DNA of 64,000 bases from Rhizobium cauense (lineage in GTDB: Bacteria; Pseudomonadota; Alphaproteobacteria; Rhizobiales; Rhizobiaceae), in assembly GCF_019511525.1 (NCBI RefSeq), contig NZ_JAEUAT010000002.1, forward strand, positions 186,001-250,000, read 5' to 3'. Within the stretch, counting starts at the first letter, position 1, and each line of letters starts with the position of its first letter. Both the position numbers and the translations under genes were made by a program. Below the pieces are notes generated by a model. That model searched no databases. It was not told the origin of the DNA and worked only from the letters and a program-made list of their open reading frames with translations. This document shows, piece by piece, positions 27,531 to 37,006 of this stretch.

Positions 27531-27551
27531 TTTCGGGGGTGAAACCCGAAA
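27531..27551 (+). promoter_or_regulatory. Inverted repeat in the pepA leader
   Basis: TTTCGGG (27531-27537) and CCCGAAA (27545-27551) are exact inverted copies separated by seven bases, ending 43 bases before the pepA start codon. This could be an operator or a leader hairpin. No T-run follows it, and no regulator is recognisable from the motif. Confidence 0.35.
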
Positions 27552-27594
27552 TGATTGGGTAGAGCGGATTTAGGAAAATCCCACTGGAGAAGAT

Positions 27595-29088
27595 ATGTCA
27601 GCCAAATTCGATATTTCGTTTGAGAAGTCCGCCGAAATCGCCGGTGGCTACGCGGTCCTGCTGCAAGCAAGAGGCGCGGCGGTCGCCGCCGGTGCAAAGG
27701 CCGCGGACCCTGCGGGCGTGATTGCCAGAGCGGCAAAGATCGCCGGTTTTTCGGCCAAGCCGACGACCGTGCTTGATCTCGTCGCGCCGGAAGGCTCTGC
27801 GGCCGAGCGCCTTCTCGTGATTGGTGTTGGAAAGCCGGACGAGTTGACCACTCACGATTGGCTCAAGGCGGGTGGGGTCGCTGCCTCCAAGATCAAGAAG
27901 GCAGGGAAGGTCGCGATCTTTATCGATGCTCCTGACGTCAGTGTCGGAGCCAAGGAAGCGGCGGATTTTGCCCTCGGCATGCTGCTGCGAGCCTATAGCT
28001 TCGATACCTACAAGACCAAGAAGAAGGACGAGGACGGCAACAGTGAGAACGGTCGGATCGCGGTGACAATAGTCACGGCAGATGCGGCTGGCGCTGCCAA
28101 GGCATTCAAGGGTTCAGAGGCGGTTGCTGCTGGCGTCAATCTGGCGCGCGACCTCGTGAATGAGCCGCCGAATGTCCTGGGACCTGTCGAATTTGCGGCC
28201 AAGGCCAGCGAGCTGGCAAAGCTTGGTGTCGAGGTGGAAATCCTCACTGAAAAGGAGATGCAGAAACTCGGCATGGGCGCCCTTTTGGGCGTGGCACAAG
28301 GCTCTGTCAGACCTCCGCGACTTGCGATCATGCAATGGAAGGGCGGCAAGGATGGTGAAAGCCCGATCGCATTCATCGGCAAGGGCGTCGTGTTCGACAC
28401 CGGTGGCATCTCGATCAAGCCAGCCGCCGGCATGGAAGAAATGAAAGGTGACATGGGCGGAGCCGCAGCGGTCACCGGTCTGATGCACGTCCTTGCCGCT
28501 CGCAAGGCTGCCGTGAATGCCGTGGGCATCATTGGCCTGGTCGAGAACATGCCTGATGGTAACGCTCAGCGTCCTGGCGACATCGTCACGTCGATGTCCG
28601 GCCAAACGATCGAGGTGATCAATACTGATGCAGAGGGTCGGCTCGTCCTCTGCGATGCGCTCTGGTATTGCAACGACCGCTTCAAGCCGAAGTTCATGAT
28701 CAACCTGGCAACCTTGACCGGCGCTATTCTTGTCGCACTCGGCAATGTCCATGCCGGTCTGTTCTCCAACGATGATGCATTGTCGGCACAGCTGACCGCG
28801 GCGGGTCTGACGACCAGCGAGAAGCTCTGGCGCATGCCGCTCGGCAAGGAATACGACAAGATGATCGACAGCAAGTTTGCCGACATGAAGAACACTGGCG
28901 GCCGTCATGCAGGCTCGATTACAGCGGCCCATTTCCTGAAGAGATTCGTGCAGGATACGCCTTGGGCGCATCTCGACATCGCGGGAACGGCCATGGGGTC
29001 GCCGCAGGATGAGATCAATCAGTCCTGGGGTTCCGGCTATGGCGTGCGGCTTCTCGACGAGCTGGTTCGTACCAACTACGAGTCATGA
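27595..29088 (+). CDS. pepA: Leucyl aminopeptidase (M17 cytosol aminopeptidase)
   Basis: This 497-residue two-metal exopeptidase releases N-terminal residues from peptides. The C-terminal catalytic domain has the metal and catalytic Lys/Asp segments in [26 protein letters not shown] and the M17 signature [10 protein letters not shown]. The N-terminal domain (about 1-160) is more variable, as usual. GGAG precedes the ATG. It overlaps holC by four bases (ATGA), an association common in proteobacteria. Confidence 0.96.
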   Translation: MSAKFDISFEKSAEIAGGYAVLLQARGAAVAAGAKAADPAGVIARAAKIAGFSAKPTTVLDLVAPEGSAAERLLVIGVGKPDELTTHDWLKAGGVAASKIKKAGKVAIFIDAPDVSVGAKEAADFALGMLLRAYSFDTYKTKKKDEDGNSENGRIAVTIVTADAAGAAKAFKGSEAVAAGVNLARDLVNEPPNVLGPVEFAAKASELAKLGVEVEILTEKEMQKLGMGALLGVAQGSVRPPRLAIMQWKGGKDGESPIAFIGKGVVFDTGGISIKPAAGMEEMKGDMGGAAAVTGLMHVLAARKAAVNAVGIIGLVENMPDGNAQRPGDIVTSMSGQTIEVINTDAEGRLVLCDALWYCNDRFKPKFMINLATLTGAILVALGNVHAGLFSNDDALSAQLTAAGLTTSEKLWRMPLGKEYDKMIDSKFADMKNTGGRHAGSITAAHFLKRFVQDTPWAHLDIAGTAMGSPQDEINQSWGSGYGVRLLDELVRTNYES

Positions 29089-29534
29089 CGGAAGTTCTGT
29101 TCTATCATCTGACGGAATCCAAATTGGAGGACGCGCTGCCGCCGCTGCTCGAGAAAAGCGTGGAGCGTGGCTGGCGCGTCGCCGTGCAGTTGAAGGAAGG
29201 GTCACGGCGGGAGCTGCTCGATCAGCATCTCTGGACATTTCGCGAGGATAGCTTCTTGCCGCACGGCACCGACGAGGGGGACATGGCTGAAAATCAGCCG
29301 GTTCTACTCACTATTTCCGAGGGAAATGCCAATGCTGCGACCGTTCGATTTATCGTCGATGGCGCAGAGCCGCCACCGGTCGATTCCTATCAGCGGGTTG
29401 TCTTCATGTTCGATGGTTACGACCAGGAACAGCTGGAGGGTGCGCGTGCGCAGTGGAAGAAGCTGAAAGGTGAGGGACATAACCTCACCTATTGGCAGCA
29501 AACGGCTGAAGGTCGTTGGGAAAAGAAGGCCTGA
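29085..29534 (+). CDS. holC: DNA polymerase III subunit chi
   Basis: This 149-residue protein starts [23 protein letters not shown]. It has the chi features [17 protein letters not shown] and [20 protein letters not shown]. Chi links the clamp loader to single-strand binding protein at the fork. It is translationally coupled to pepA and ends 12 bases from the convergent GrpB-like gene. Confidence 0.93.
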   Translation: MTEVLFYHLTESKLEDALPPLLEKSVERGWRVAVQLKEGSRRELLDQHLWTFREDSFLPHGTDEGDMAENQPVLLTISEGNANAATVRFIVDGAEPPPVDSYQRVVFMFDGYDQEQLEGARAQWKKLKGEGHNLTYWQQTAEGRWEKKA

Positions 29535-29546
29535 CCTGATTGACGG

Positions 29547-30092
29547 TCAGGGCAGGCCGGCGTCGGCCACGACCTTGTCGATAAATTCTCGTTTGGATTT
29601 CGTATATTCTGAACGGCTATCGGCATGTTCGTCGGCCAAGCCGACCTTCAATCGCTCGTAGGCGCGCGCAAGGCCCGGGTCGGCCCGTAGCGCATCGCGA
29701 AAGGCGAGCATGCGGTTCCAGTGATAGCCGTGATACTCCACGACATGGACGAGATGAGTGCGGGTCTCGCCTTTGATGCCGCGGCCGAAAATATGGTCGT
29801 CGGGAACGATGTCCTTTCCGGCGTAGTCATAGCCGATCGCTTCCATCGCACCGACAAGCTTTGGCCCGTCTTCGAAGCGCTTGATGCCGACCATGATGTC
29901 GATGATCGGTTTTGCCTTGATGTCGGGAATGGCCGTGCTACCGACATGCTCAATGCCTAGAGCCGCATCGCCAAGCGCAAGCCGAATGGCTTCGGCTTCG
30001 CTCTCGTATGCGTCGTTCCACAGTTTGTTCGGCGCGGCCAGAGAAACCGTCAGGTTCTTCAATCCAAGGCCGAAAGACGCATCATCCCGCAT
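29547..30092 (-). CDS. GrpB family nucleotidyltransferase-fold protein (UPF0157)
   Basis: This 181-residue protein has the GrpB signature region IEHVGSTAIPDIKAKPIIDI (about residues 48-67), where G-S-T followed by D.x.D-like acidic residues is typical of a nucleotidyltransferase fold, and later HLVHVVEYHGYHWNR. The biochemical role of the family is not established. The ATG at 30092 is preferred because GGAG lies six bases upstream; a GTG at 30125 lacks one. It is convergent with holC and follows the sugar dehydrogenase gene. Confidence 0.8.
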   Translation of the reverse strand: MRDDASFGLGLKNLTVSLAAPNKLWNDAYESEAEAIRLALGDAALGIEHVGSTAIPDIKAKPIIDIMVGIKRFEDGPKLVGAMEAIGYDYAGKDIVPDDHIFGRGIKGETRTHLVHVVEYHGYHWNRMLAFRDALRADPGLARAYERLKVGLADEHADSRSEYTKSKREFIDKVVADAGLP

Positions 30093-30152
30093 GCCGAACT
30101 CCGCAATACCAGTGAGCACAACCACAGTATCACGGGGTTCGGCAATTTTGCA

Positions 30153-31079
30153 TCAATCGTGGAATGCGTCGACGAACTTGCGCTTGCCGAGCATGAAGGC
30201 GTCGGCCACATGACGCAGCGGCGCGATGTCTACATCGGACCTGCCTGTTTTGACGAGTTCGGCGAACTGGCGGTAGAGCGACGGGTATTCCTCTTCGGGA
30301 GCCGAGAACTTCAGCTCGCCGTTAATGGAAAGCTTCGAGCCGCCTTCGGCAAGCTCCATGTGGCCGGCTTCGGTCTCAGCGAGGATGTCCCAGCTCTGTT
30401 TGCCGGTCTGCCTCCAGTCGAATTCAGCATGAACGGGAATGCCGTCGGCGTTCTTGAAGTGCAGATCGGCGGCAATCGGTGCATCGCGGTTCTCGGGGAA
30501 CTCCAGCGTCGCGCTTGTCAGGAAAATCGCCTTCGGCAGGATATGCGTGACGATCGACAGGGCATTGATACCGGGATCGAAGACGCCGAGGCCGCCAGCC
30601 TGCCAGATCCAGTCCTGATTCGGATGCCAATGGCGGACATCTTCCTTCCAGATGACATGGACGCTCTTGATCGTGGTCGACGCGAGAAAAGATTTCGCTG
30701 CCTCCACGGCAGCCGCATAGCGTGAATGCCAGCTCGCGAACAGCGAAACACCCTTGCTTGCCGCCAGGCTTTCGAGGTCGGCCACTTCACTCAGCGTGGC
30801 GCCTGGTGGCTTCTCGAGGAAGACATGCTTGCCCGCCGAAAGCGCCTTGTGTGCAGCTTCGTAGCGATATTGCGGCGGCATGCACAGCGAAACCGCATCG
30901 ATATCAGGAACGGCGTCGAGCATCGCATCGATCGTGGTGAAGCTCTGGACGCCCTCGACGGTGCCGTGACGGCTCGCCGTCGCAATGAGCTTGAAGTCCG
31001 GGTTCTTGGCGATCGAGGGAAGGTGCTGGTCGCGGACGATCTTGCCGACGCCGACGATGGCGAGATTGATAGGTGACAT
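30153..31079 (-). CDS. Gfo/Idh/MocA family sugar dehydrogenase, galactose 1-dehydrogenase-like
   Basis: This 308-residue NAD(P)-dependent oxidoreductase has an N-terminal Rossmann fold (LAIVGVGKIVRDQHLPSI, about 5-22), the family motif VFLEKPPGATL near 90-100, and a C-terminal alpha/beta substrate domain. The overall sequence resembles bacterial D-galactose 1-dehydrogenases, which make galactonolactone, but substrate assignment within this family is unreliable by eye. No sugar transporter or downstream catabolic gene is adjacent. Confidence 0.8.
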   Translation of the reverse strand: MSPINLAIVGVGKIVRDQHLPSIAKNPDFKLIATASRHGTVEGVQSFTTIDAMLDAVPDIDAVSLCMPPQYRYEAAHKALSAGKHVFLEKPPGATLSEVADLESLAASKGVSLFASWHSRYAAAVEAAKSFLASTTIKSVHVIWKEDVRHWHPNQDWIWQAGGLGVFDPGINALSIVTHILPKAIFLTSATLEFPENRDAPIAADLHFKNADGIPVHAEFDWRQTGKQSWDILAETEAGHMELAEGGSKLSINGELKFSAPEEEYPSLYRQFAELVKTGRSDVDIAPLRHVADAFMLGKRKFVDAFHD

Positions 31080-31178
31080 GCTGTTGGCTCGCGTTCGGTG
31101 TTTCGCTCAAAAAAGTATGACTTATTTTGCGGCTGTTTTACCAGAAAGATGCCGGTGGGCAAGCGTCGATAGCCCCAT

Positions 31179-32006
31179 TCAGAGAGACGCCATCTCGGCG
31201 GGCGCGGTTGACTTCTTGAACTGCAGCGTCACCACCTTATACCCTTCCGCCTCGAGCCTTGAAAGCAGCGTGGGTAGCATTGTGGCCGTACGATTGTGAA
31301 TGTCGTGCATGAGAATGATGCCGCGACCGCGTTCGTGCAGGCGATCCATCGTTCGCTTGGTCACGGCGGCAGGCGATGTGTTGAAGTAGTCCTTGCTGTC
31401 TACGTCGACATCCATCACGACCATATCGCGCATTGCGACGGCCGCGCGCAGCTTGTGACTGTCTGCAAGGTACGGAAAGCGGAAGAAGTTGACATCGACA
31501 CCGGTCGCCTTGGTGACAGCGGCTTCGCCGCGGGTGATCTCCTTCATTGCCAGATCGAAGGTGAGCGCGGCCAGGTTTTCGTGCCGGTAAGTGTGGCTGC
31601 CGATGGCATTGCCTTCCATCGCGACCCTGCGGGCAAGCTCTGGATGCAACTCGGCCATTTCTCCGACCATCATGAAGGCACCCTTGACCCCGAACTGGTC
31701 CAACGTCGAGAGGACGCGGTCCGTCCGGCCGGGAATCGGACCGTCGTCAAAGCTGAGGATGACTTCCTTGTCCCCAAGCCGCAGGTCGTGGATGGAAGCC
31801 ACGGTCAACGTTCGACCGGCGAGGTGATGCGGACGCGTATCGCGAGACATTTGAAACGGGCTACCTTCGGTTCCTGAAATCTGACCTTCCGGCGCAACGA
31901 TTGAGGAGGTCTTGATCGTGGTATCGGGCGCGGGGCGCTTGGCGGTTTGGCAGCCGGCGAGCGCCACGCTCAAGAGGAGACCGGAAAGGAAGGCGAAGCG
32001 ACGCAT
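31179..32006 (-). CDS. Polysaccharide deacetylase lipoprotein
   Basis: This 275-residue protein starts MRRFAFLSGLLLSVALAGC, a lipobox signal, so it should be lipid-anchored in the envelope. The NodB homology domain (about residues 75-260) has SFDDGP with the metal Asp pair, SHTYRHENL with the zinc His residues, and FRFPY. It probably removes acetyl groups from peptidoglycan or another amino-sugar polymer. The ATG at 32006 is chosen because the signal peptide begins there; 58 codons of open frame lie upstream. A TTAACCAT site lies 50 bases before the start. Confidence 0.88.
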   Translation of the reverse strand: MRRFAFLSGLLLSVALAGCQTAKRPAPDTTIKTSSIVAPEGQISGTEGSPFQMSRDTRPHHLAGRTLTVASIHDLRLGDKEVILSFDDGPIPGRTDRVLSTLDQFGVKGAFMMVGEMAELHPELARRVAMEGNAIGSHTYRHENLAALTFDLAMKEITRGEAAVTKATGVDVNFFRFPYLADSHKLRAAVAMRDMVVMDVDVDSKDYFNTSPAAVTKRTMDRLHERGRGIILMHDIHNRTATMLPTLLSRLEAEGYKVVTLQFKKSTAPAEMASL

Positions 32007-32055
32007 GAAAGGGCTCAACAAATCAGTAATGAAAGTTGAGACAACCTTTATGATT

Positions 32056-32063
32056 ATGGTTAA
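32056..32063 (-). promoter_or_regulatory. CtrA-type half-site upstream of the deacetylase gene
   Basis: TTAACCAT on the minus strand (ATGGTTAA on the plus strand), centred about 54 bases before the deacetylase start codon. This 8-mer is a known CtrA motif in Caulobacter and is expected to be similar in rhizobia. Binding is inference. Confidence 0.45.
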
Positions 32064-32134
32064 CGAACGGTTTCGATTGCCAGGCAGCGCACCGAATAGT
32101 GCAGTGCCAGCCATGCTCTGGCCGAGGGCTGTGG

Positions 32135-34018
32135 CTATCCTGCCATAGCCTCCTCGTATTGGGTGGAGAGCTCCAGCCACTGCTCCTCGGCTGCGGCAAG
32201 TTTTGCGGCAGCCTCGCCGCGTTGCTTTGCCTTCTCCGCAGCCTTAGCGGGCGCTTTCTCGTAGAGCAGCGGATCTGCAAGTTCCGCATCAAGCGCCTGA
32301 ATCAGTTTCTCCAGCTTGCCGGTCAAGGATTCGATTTCGTTGATCTTTTTCTTGAGCGGCGCAAGCGATGCGCGCTTTTCGGCATTCAGCTTGCGCTGGT
32401 CAGCCTTCGAGGCAGACTCTTCAACGAACTGGGGCTTTTCGTCCTTCTTCTTGCCCGAGGCGACAACGAGGTCGCGGTATTCGTCCATATCGCCTTCGAA
32501 GGCCGTGACGGTCCCCTTGTTGACGAGCCAAAGTCGATCGACTGTCGCCTCGATGAGATGGCGGTCGTGCGAGATCAGGATAACGGCCCCCTCGTAGTCG
32601 TTGAGCGCCTCAATCAGCGCCCGACGGCTGTCGATGTCGAGATGGTTGGTTGGCTCGTCGAGGATCAGGAGATTCGGCGCATGAAACGCGGCGAGCCCCA
32701 TGAGCAGGCGCGCCTTCTCTCCGCCCGACAGGTCTTTGGCCGCCGTTGACATTTTTTCGGTCGCAAGGCCCATCTGGGCGACACGCGCCCGTACCTTCGC
32801 TTCCGGTGCATCCGGCATCAGACGGCGCACGTGATCGACGGGTGATTGGTCCGGGATCAGGTCGTCGAGCTGGTGCTGTGCGAAGAAGCCGATCTTCAGG
32901 TTCGGGGCGAGCTTCACATCGCCCGCGTCGGCTTGGAGGCGACCGGAGATGAATTTCGCGAAGGTGGATTTGCCGTTGCCGTTGGAGCCGAGCAGGGCAA
33001 TACGATCGTCATTGTCGATCCGCAGGTTCAGGCCCTTCAAGATCGGCTTGCCTGGCTCGTAGCCGACAGCACCACCGCTGATGGCCACGATCGGGGAGGC
33101 AGGTTGCTTTTCCGGCTCGGGGAACGTGATCGGCTGTACGTGATCCTCGATGACTGCAGCCACCGTTCCCATGCGTTCCAGCGCCTTGACGCGGCTCTGG
33201 GCCTGGCGTGCCTTGGAGGCCTTTGCCTTGAAACGATCGATGAAGCTCTGCAAGTGCTTGCGCGCCGCCTCGTTCTTCGCGCGTGCCTTGGTCTGCAACT
33301 CGTCGGCTTCTGCCTTCTGCCTTTCGAACTGGTCGTAGCCGCCCCGATAGAAGGTGAGCTTCTTCTGATCGAGATGAACGATCGAGTTGACCGCGTTGTT
33401 CAGCAGGTCGCGGTCGTGGCTGATGATGATGACCGTGTGCGGGTACCGACGGACATAGTCCTCAAGCCATAAGGTGCCTTCGAGGTCGAGATAGTTGGTC
33501 GGCTCGTCGAGGAGCAGCAGATCTGGTTCGGCGAATAGCACTGCTGCAAGGGCGACACGCATTCGCCAGCCGCCCGAGAAGGACGATGCCGGCCGTGATT
33601 GTGCTTCCTGATCAAAGCCAAGGCCTGCCAGGATGCTGGCGGCACGAGCTTCCGCTGAATGCGCGTCGATATCGACCAGTCGCATCTGGATCTCGGCGAT
33701 CCGGTGCGGATCTGTGGCGCTTTCTGCCTCAGCCAGCAAGGCAGAGCGTTCCTTGTCGGCGGCCAGCACGATTTCGATCAGGGCGTCTTCAGTTCCCGGT
33801 GCTTCCTGGGCAACCTGTCCGATGCGGGCATTCTTCGGGATCGACACCGAGCCGCTTTCCGAAGCCAGATCGCCGGTGATGACTCGAAAAAGCGTCGACT
33901 TGCCCGCGCCATTCCGGCCGACAAGACCAGCTTTCGTACCGGCTGGTAGAGAAACGCTGGCATGATCGAGGAGCAGCCGGCCGGCAATACGTGCGGAGAT
34001 ATCGGAAATCGTAATCAT
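32135..34018 (-). CDS. ABC-F family ATPase (Uup-like)
   Basis: This 627-residue soluble protein has two ABC domains and no membrane part. The first has GRNGAGKST (about residue 35), SGGWRMRVALAA and LLLDEPTNYLD. The linker is rich in charged residues. The second has GSNGNGKST, LSGGEKARL and LILDEPTNHLD. The C-terminal coiled coil (about 535-620) is typical of Uup. ABC-F proteins act on ribosomes or in DNA and ribosome maintenance rather than transport. The specific role is uncertain. Confidence 0.92.
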   Translation of the reverse strand: MITISDISARIAGRLLLDHASVSLPAGTKAGLVGRNGAGKSTLFRVITGDLASESGSVSIPKNARIGQVAQEAPGTEDALIEIVLAADKERSALLAEAESATDPHRIAEIQMRLVDIDAHSAEARAASILAGLGFDQEAQSRPASSFSGGWRMRVALAAVLFAEPDLLLLDEPTNYLDLEGTLWLEDYVRRYPHTVIIISHDRDLLNNAVNSIVHLDQKKLTFYRGGYDQFERQKAEADELQTKARAKNEAARKHLQSFIDRFKAKASKARQAQSRVKALERMGTVAAVIEDHVQPITFPEPEKQPASPIVAISGGAVGYEPGKPILKGLNLRIDNDDRIALLGSNGNGKSTFAKFISGRLQADAGDVKLAPNLKIGFFAQHQLDDLIPDQSPVDHVRRLMPDAPEAKVRARVAQMGLATEKMSTAAKDLSGGEKARLLMGLAAFHAPNLLILDEPTNHLDIDSRRALIEALNDYEGAVILISHDRHLIEATVDRLWLVNKGTVTAFEGDMDEYRDLVVASGKKKDEKPQFVEESASKADQRKLNAEKRASLAPLKKKINEIESLTGKLEKLIQALDAELADPLLYEKAPAKAAEKAKQRGEAAAKLAAAEEQWLELSTQYEEAMAG

Positions 34019-34064
34019 GGCCGGCGTTTTGGCCGAAAGCCGCGATCAGCGCAAGAGCCTGAAC

Positions 34065-35117
34065 TCAGCGCCCGAAGGCTTGCACTGGTTGGCGGCGGTT
34101 CGACTGAGCCGAAAGGAGCGCCACGCGTGCATTTGCCTGCAGCTGCGATGCCGTCGTTGCGTCCGCGCTCAAGGCGACCCCGAGTGAAATCGTAAGCCCG
34201 ACAGTGGCAGAGTTGTCCGACGCTGCGAAGGTCATGTGATCTTCTACAGACGCGCGCAGGCGCTCGGCTATGGCCAGAGCCTCCTGCATGCCGACATTCG
34301 CAAACAGGAAGGCGAACTCATCTCCGTCCGTCCGGGCGACGAGATCGTTCTTCTTGATCGATTTGCGGAAGAGATCCGCCAATTTCTTCAGCAGTCGCGT
34401 GCCCACCTGGGTGCCGTATCGGACATTGAGCGCCTTGAAGTCATCGACGTCGACCATGATGAGGGCATTGCCGGACGCGCCTTCTTCGCGTTCATAGAGA
34501 TCGGCGATGGCCTTGTTGAGCGCGATACGGTTGGGGATCCCCGTGAGCTTGTCGGTTGCGGACGCGGAATGAGCGGCGGCAATGCCGAGTTCGATTGCCT
34601 CGAGGCGTTCGACGTCGCTCTTCAGCCGGGCCTCGATGTCCTTTTCCGAAGCCACCACGTTCGAGAGGGAGGTCGAGAGATAATCCATCTCGCTCATGAA
34701 CGAACTGAGGCTCTGATCCGGGTTGCCCGCAATGGATTGCAGCACCGTTTCCGCGGCTCGCACAAAGGCCTGCTTTTGGCGGAGGACTTCCGAAAGACGG
34801 TCAGCCGCATCTCGCAGCATCTTGCTCGTCTCTGCATGGGATATTTCATTCGCAAGTCCGCAATGGCTCACAAGTCGGTATTTCAAGCCGAGCTCATCCA
34901 GGGAGGCTTGTCGTGGGGTCGGACCGAGCGCTGCGATGTCCTGCGCCAGCGCGGCGTTCTGGCCGATGATCGCTTCATGCAGAAGTTCGTAGTTGCGAGG
35001 CAGGCCGGCGATTGCAAGTCGCGCCATATGCTGGGCGATGCGCTGGATATCGGTCGGAGCGGCGGCCGGACGCTGTACTGCTTCTCGTTGTGCCTGTGAA
35101 TTCGGCGCAGTTCGCAT
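34065..35117 (-). CDS. GGDEF domain protein with a degenerate DGDEF signature
   Basis: This 350-residue protein has an N-terminal helical region of unknown function (about 20-180), with no predicted membrane segment, and a C-terminal GGDEF domain. DKLTGIPNR (about 189-197) and the metal motif MVDVDDFK (221-228) are intact. The active-site loop reads DGDEF at 264-268 instead of GGDEF, and the inhibitory I-site position reads KKND (255-258) instead of RxxD. Diguanylate cyclase activity is therefore possible but not certain, and product inhibition is probably absent. Confidence 0.85.
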   Translation of the reverse strand: MRTAPNSQAQREAVQRPAAAPTDIQRIAQHMARLAIAGLPRNYELLHEAIIGQNAALAQDIAALGPTPRQASLDELGLKYRLVSHCGLANEISHAETSKMLRDAADRLSEVLRQKQAFVRAAETVLQSIAGNPDQSLSSFMSEMDYLSTSLSNVVASEKDIEARLKSDVERLEAIELGIAAAHSASATDKLTGIPNRIALNKAIADLYEREEGASGNALIMVDVDDFKALNVRYGTQVGTRLLKKLADLFRKSIKKNDLVARTDGDEFAFLFANVGMQEALAIAERLRASVEDHMTFAASDNSATVGLTISLGVALSADATTASQLQANARVALLSAQSNRRQPVQAFGR

Positions 35118-35453
35118 GACGTTTCCCTTTTTCCGACCGCAGCGTGGCGTTCGGTTTGTCTATGCAACTACCGCGCTAAAAATAGCTTAAATTCGGGCGT
35201 TTATAGTTGAGTTGCGGTGCCGAACAGTCAAACGCAGTTAATGGAGAGTATCCATCTGACATTTACTGCCGTGCTGGATCTTGGATATTGATCTAAGCGG
35301 ACGCGATATCGTGCAGTAACAGGCATCGCACCCGCGGGGCCAGGGGTGGTCGCTACATGACAGCGGCGTGAAATTGCCAGTGCCCACTTGTTTTCAGGCT
35401 ATCAGGCGGGTAAACACCGCCCACTTTTCCCACGGAATAAAGGAATTCGACCC
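35118..35453. other. Intergenic region between the GGDEF gene and ndk
   Basis: This 336-base gap lies between two divergent genes and must contain both promoters. I see no RNA gene, no repeat and no coding frame with a credible start. An AGGAAT ribosome binding site precedes the ndk ATG. I could not choose a -35/-10 pair with confidence. Confidence 0.6.
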
Positions 35454-35876
35454 ATGGCGATTGAACGCACTTTCTCGATGATCAAGCCGGACGCAACGAA
35501 GCGCAACCTGACGGGCGCTATCACCAAGATGCTCGAAGATGCCGGCCTGCGCGTCGTCGCTTCCAAGCGCGTCTGGATGAGCAAGCGCGAAGCTGAAGGC
35601 TTCTACGCTGTTCACAAGGAACGTCCGTTCTTCGGCGAGCTGGTCGAAGGCATGACCTCCGGCCCGACCATCGTTCAGGTTCTGGAAGGCGAAGGCGCCA
35701 TCCTCAAGAACCGCGAAGTCATGGGCGCGACCAACCCGGCAAACGCCGACGAAGGCACGATCCGCAAGACGCACGCTCTGTCGATCGGCGAAAATTCGGT
35801 TCATGGCTCGGACGCTCCGGAAACCGCTGCTCAGGAAATCAAGTACTGGTTCTCCGACACCGAAATCGTCGGCTGA
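35454..35876 (+). CDS. ndk: Nucleoside diphosphate kinase
   Basis: This 140-residue enzyme transfers the gamma phosphate between nucleoside triphosphates and diphosphates through a phospho-histidine. It starts [18 protein letters not shown], and the catalytic His117 lies in [13 protein letters not shown]. The length is normal. The ATG at 35454 is chosen by the ribosome binding site AGGAAT and by family alignment. A bidirectional terminator follows. Confidence 0.98.
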   Translation: MAIERTFSMIKPDATKRNLTGAITKMLEDAGLRVVASKRVWMSKREAEGFYAVHKERPFFGELVEGMTSGPTIVQVLEGEGAILKNREVMGATNPANADEGTIRKTHALSIGENSVHGSDAPETAAQEIKYWFSDTEIVG

Positions 35877-35921
35877 TTCAGGCTCTCAGCAAAACCGCTG
35901 AAGCTTTTGAATTGACTCTGA

Positions 35922-35944
35922 AAGCCGGGGCTCTGCTCCGGCTT
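35922..35944. terminator. Bidirectional terminator between ndk and the lipoprotein gene
   Basis: AAGCCGGGGC (35922-35931) pairs with GCTCCGGCTT (35935-35944) through ten pairs, one of them G-T, around a TCT loop. It abuts the stop codon of the minus-strand lipoprotein gene and lies about 45 bases past the ndk stop. Confidence 0.75.
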
Positions 35945-35945
35945 C

Positions 35946-36449
35946 TTACGTTGAAGGGCAGGTGGCAGCGGAGTCGTAGTCCACGGTGCCGTCTGGTTTG
36001 AAGACTTCAGGGTTCTTTGTGTAGAGCGGCCCAATGACCAGCGGCTTGCCCGGCATGGCCGATTGGTCGAGGCTGGAGATCACTTCGGTCTTCAGGCTTT
36101 GCAGGGTCTCTCCCTTGGTGTCGACAAGACGAACGTTCACGGCGTAAGGCTTATCTTTCTTCACGCAATGAATTGCCGGGCTCTGAAGCGTGATCTTGTC
36201 CCAGAACGGATAGATCTTTTCGTTGGTGACCAGCACGTCGCCGCCTGCCGGGTTCTCGAATTCTGCGATGGCAACCGTACCTTCCGGGATTGGTGCCTTC
36301 TTGTTCAAGGTTACGACATAGGTCGCAACTGCTATCCTGTAGTTGAAAACGAAGACGCGGCCACTGATCTCTACCAGCTTGTCGGTCTCCCGCTGGCATC
36401 CCGTCAGCACTACGGCTGCAACGAGAACGGCCATCGACAATACTTTCAT
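35946..36449 (-). CDS. Small putative lipoprotein of unknown function
   Basis: This 167-residue protein starts MKVLSMAVLVAAVVLTGCQ, a signal peptide with a lipobox Cys near residue 18, so it is probably membrane-anchored in the periplasm. The rest is a beta-rich domain with no motif I recognise; a DLVEISG-like start and two further Cys residues (one in AIHCVKKD, one near the C-terminus) are visible. Its start overlaps the CGNR regulator stop by four bases, so the two are co-expressed. It is not related by sequence to the neighbouring permease. Confidence 0.75.
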   Translation of the reverse strand: MKVLSMAVLVAAVVLTGCQRETDKLVEISGRVFVFNYRIAVATYVVTLNKKAPIPEGTVAIAEFENPAGGDVLVTNEKIYPFWDKITLQSPAIHCVKKDKPYAVNVRLVDTKGETLQSLKTEVISSLDQSAMPGKPLVIGPLYTKNPEVFKPDGTVDYDSAATCPST

Positions 36450-36997
36450 GGCGCTTCCTCCTCTTTCCTCCGGCGATAGTGGCGGCTCGCCTTGGCGCGA
36501 TTGCCGCACACCGCCATGTCACACCAGGCGCGGCTCCGGTTCTTGCTGCGGTCGATGAAGAGCCAGCCGCAATTGCTGCAGATCTTCATGCGTTCGGGAT
36601 CCGGCATGGCGATCAGCCGCAACACCGAATGCGCGGTTGCTGCATCGAGGCCGTTTTCTCCGTTGGCGCCTCGCAACGTACGCGCCAGCGCCTCCAGGAG
36701 GTCGACGAGCAACCGATCATCGATTTCGCCTGAGACACGAGCCCGGAAATACCTGTCAATCGCCTCTCGCAGTTCCAGGAAGTTCGACCGGTTGCTTGGT
36801 GCTGGGCCGATAATATCACCGAAGAGCGCGCGCTCGGCGCAGAATGCGGCGGCAGCTTGCGGAAAGGCCTCAAGTTGGGCCGGTGCGTCGAAACGGTCGA
36901 TCCGTCGCGCCTCGTCATGCCGAAGCACGACGCTGTTGGCCACATCCAGTGCCAACGCGCCTCCGGAAAAGCGGTGAGGGGTCCAGGCAAAACTCAT
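36446..36997 (-). CDS. CGNR zinc-finger (ABATE domain) transcriptional regulator
   Basis: This 183-residue protein has an N-terminal ABATE-type domain (about 8-130; ALDVANSVVLRH near the start) and a C-terminal CGNR zinc finger. Cys140 and Cys143 form the first ligand pair; Cys159 and Cys164 (in AVCGNRAKASRHYRRRK) form the second. This family is thought to be ligand-sensing, DNA-binding regulators. The ATG at 36997 fits the family; an upstream start would overlap the operator. It is divergent from the LivH-like gene and overlaps the lipoprotein gene. Confidence 0.85.
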   Translation of the reverse strand: MSFAWTPHRFSGGALALDVANSVVLRHDEARRIDRFDAPAQLEAFPQAAAAFCAERALFGDIIGPAPSNRSNFLELREAIDRYFRARVSGEIDDRLLVDLLEALARTLRGANGENGLDAATAHSVLRLIAMPDPERMKICSNCGWLFIDRSKNRSRAWCDMAVCGNRAKASRHYRRRKEEEAP

Positions 36998-37006
36998 TCC
37001 GAAAAT

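Noticed and set aside
29069..29099. Possible frameshift or gene fusion between pepA and holC
   Set aside because: The four-base ATGA overlap is normal translational coupling, and both proteins have their complete family ends.
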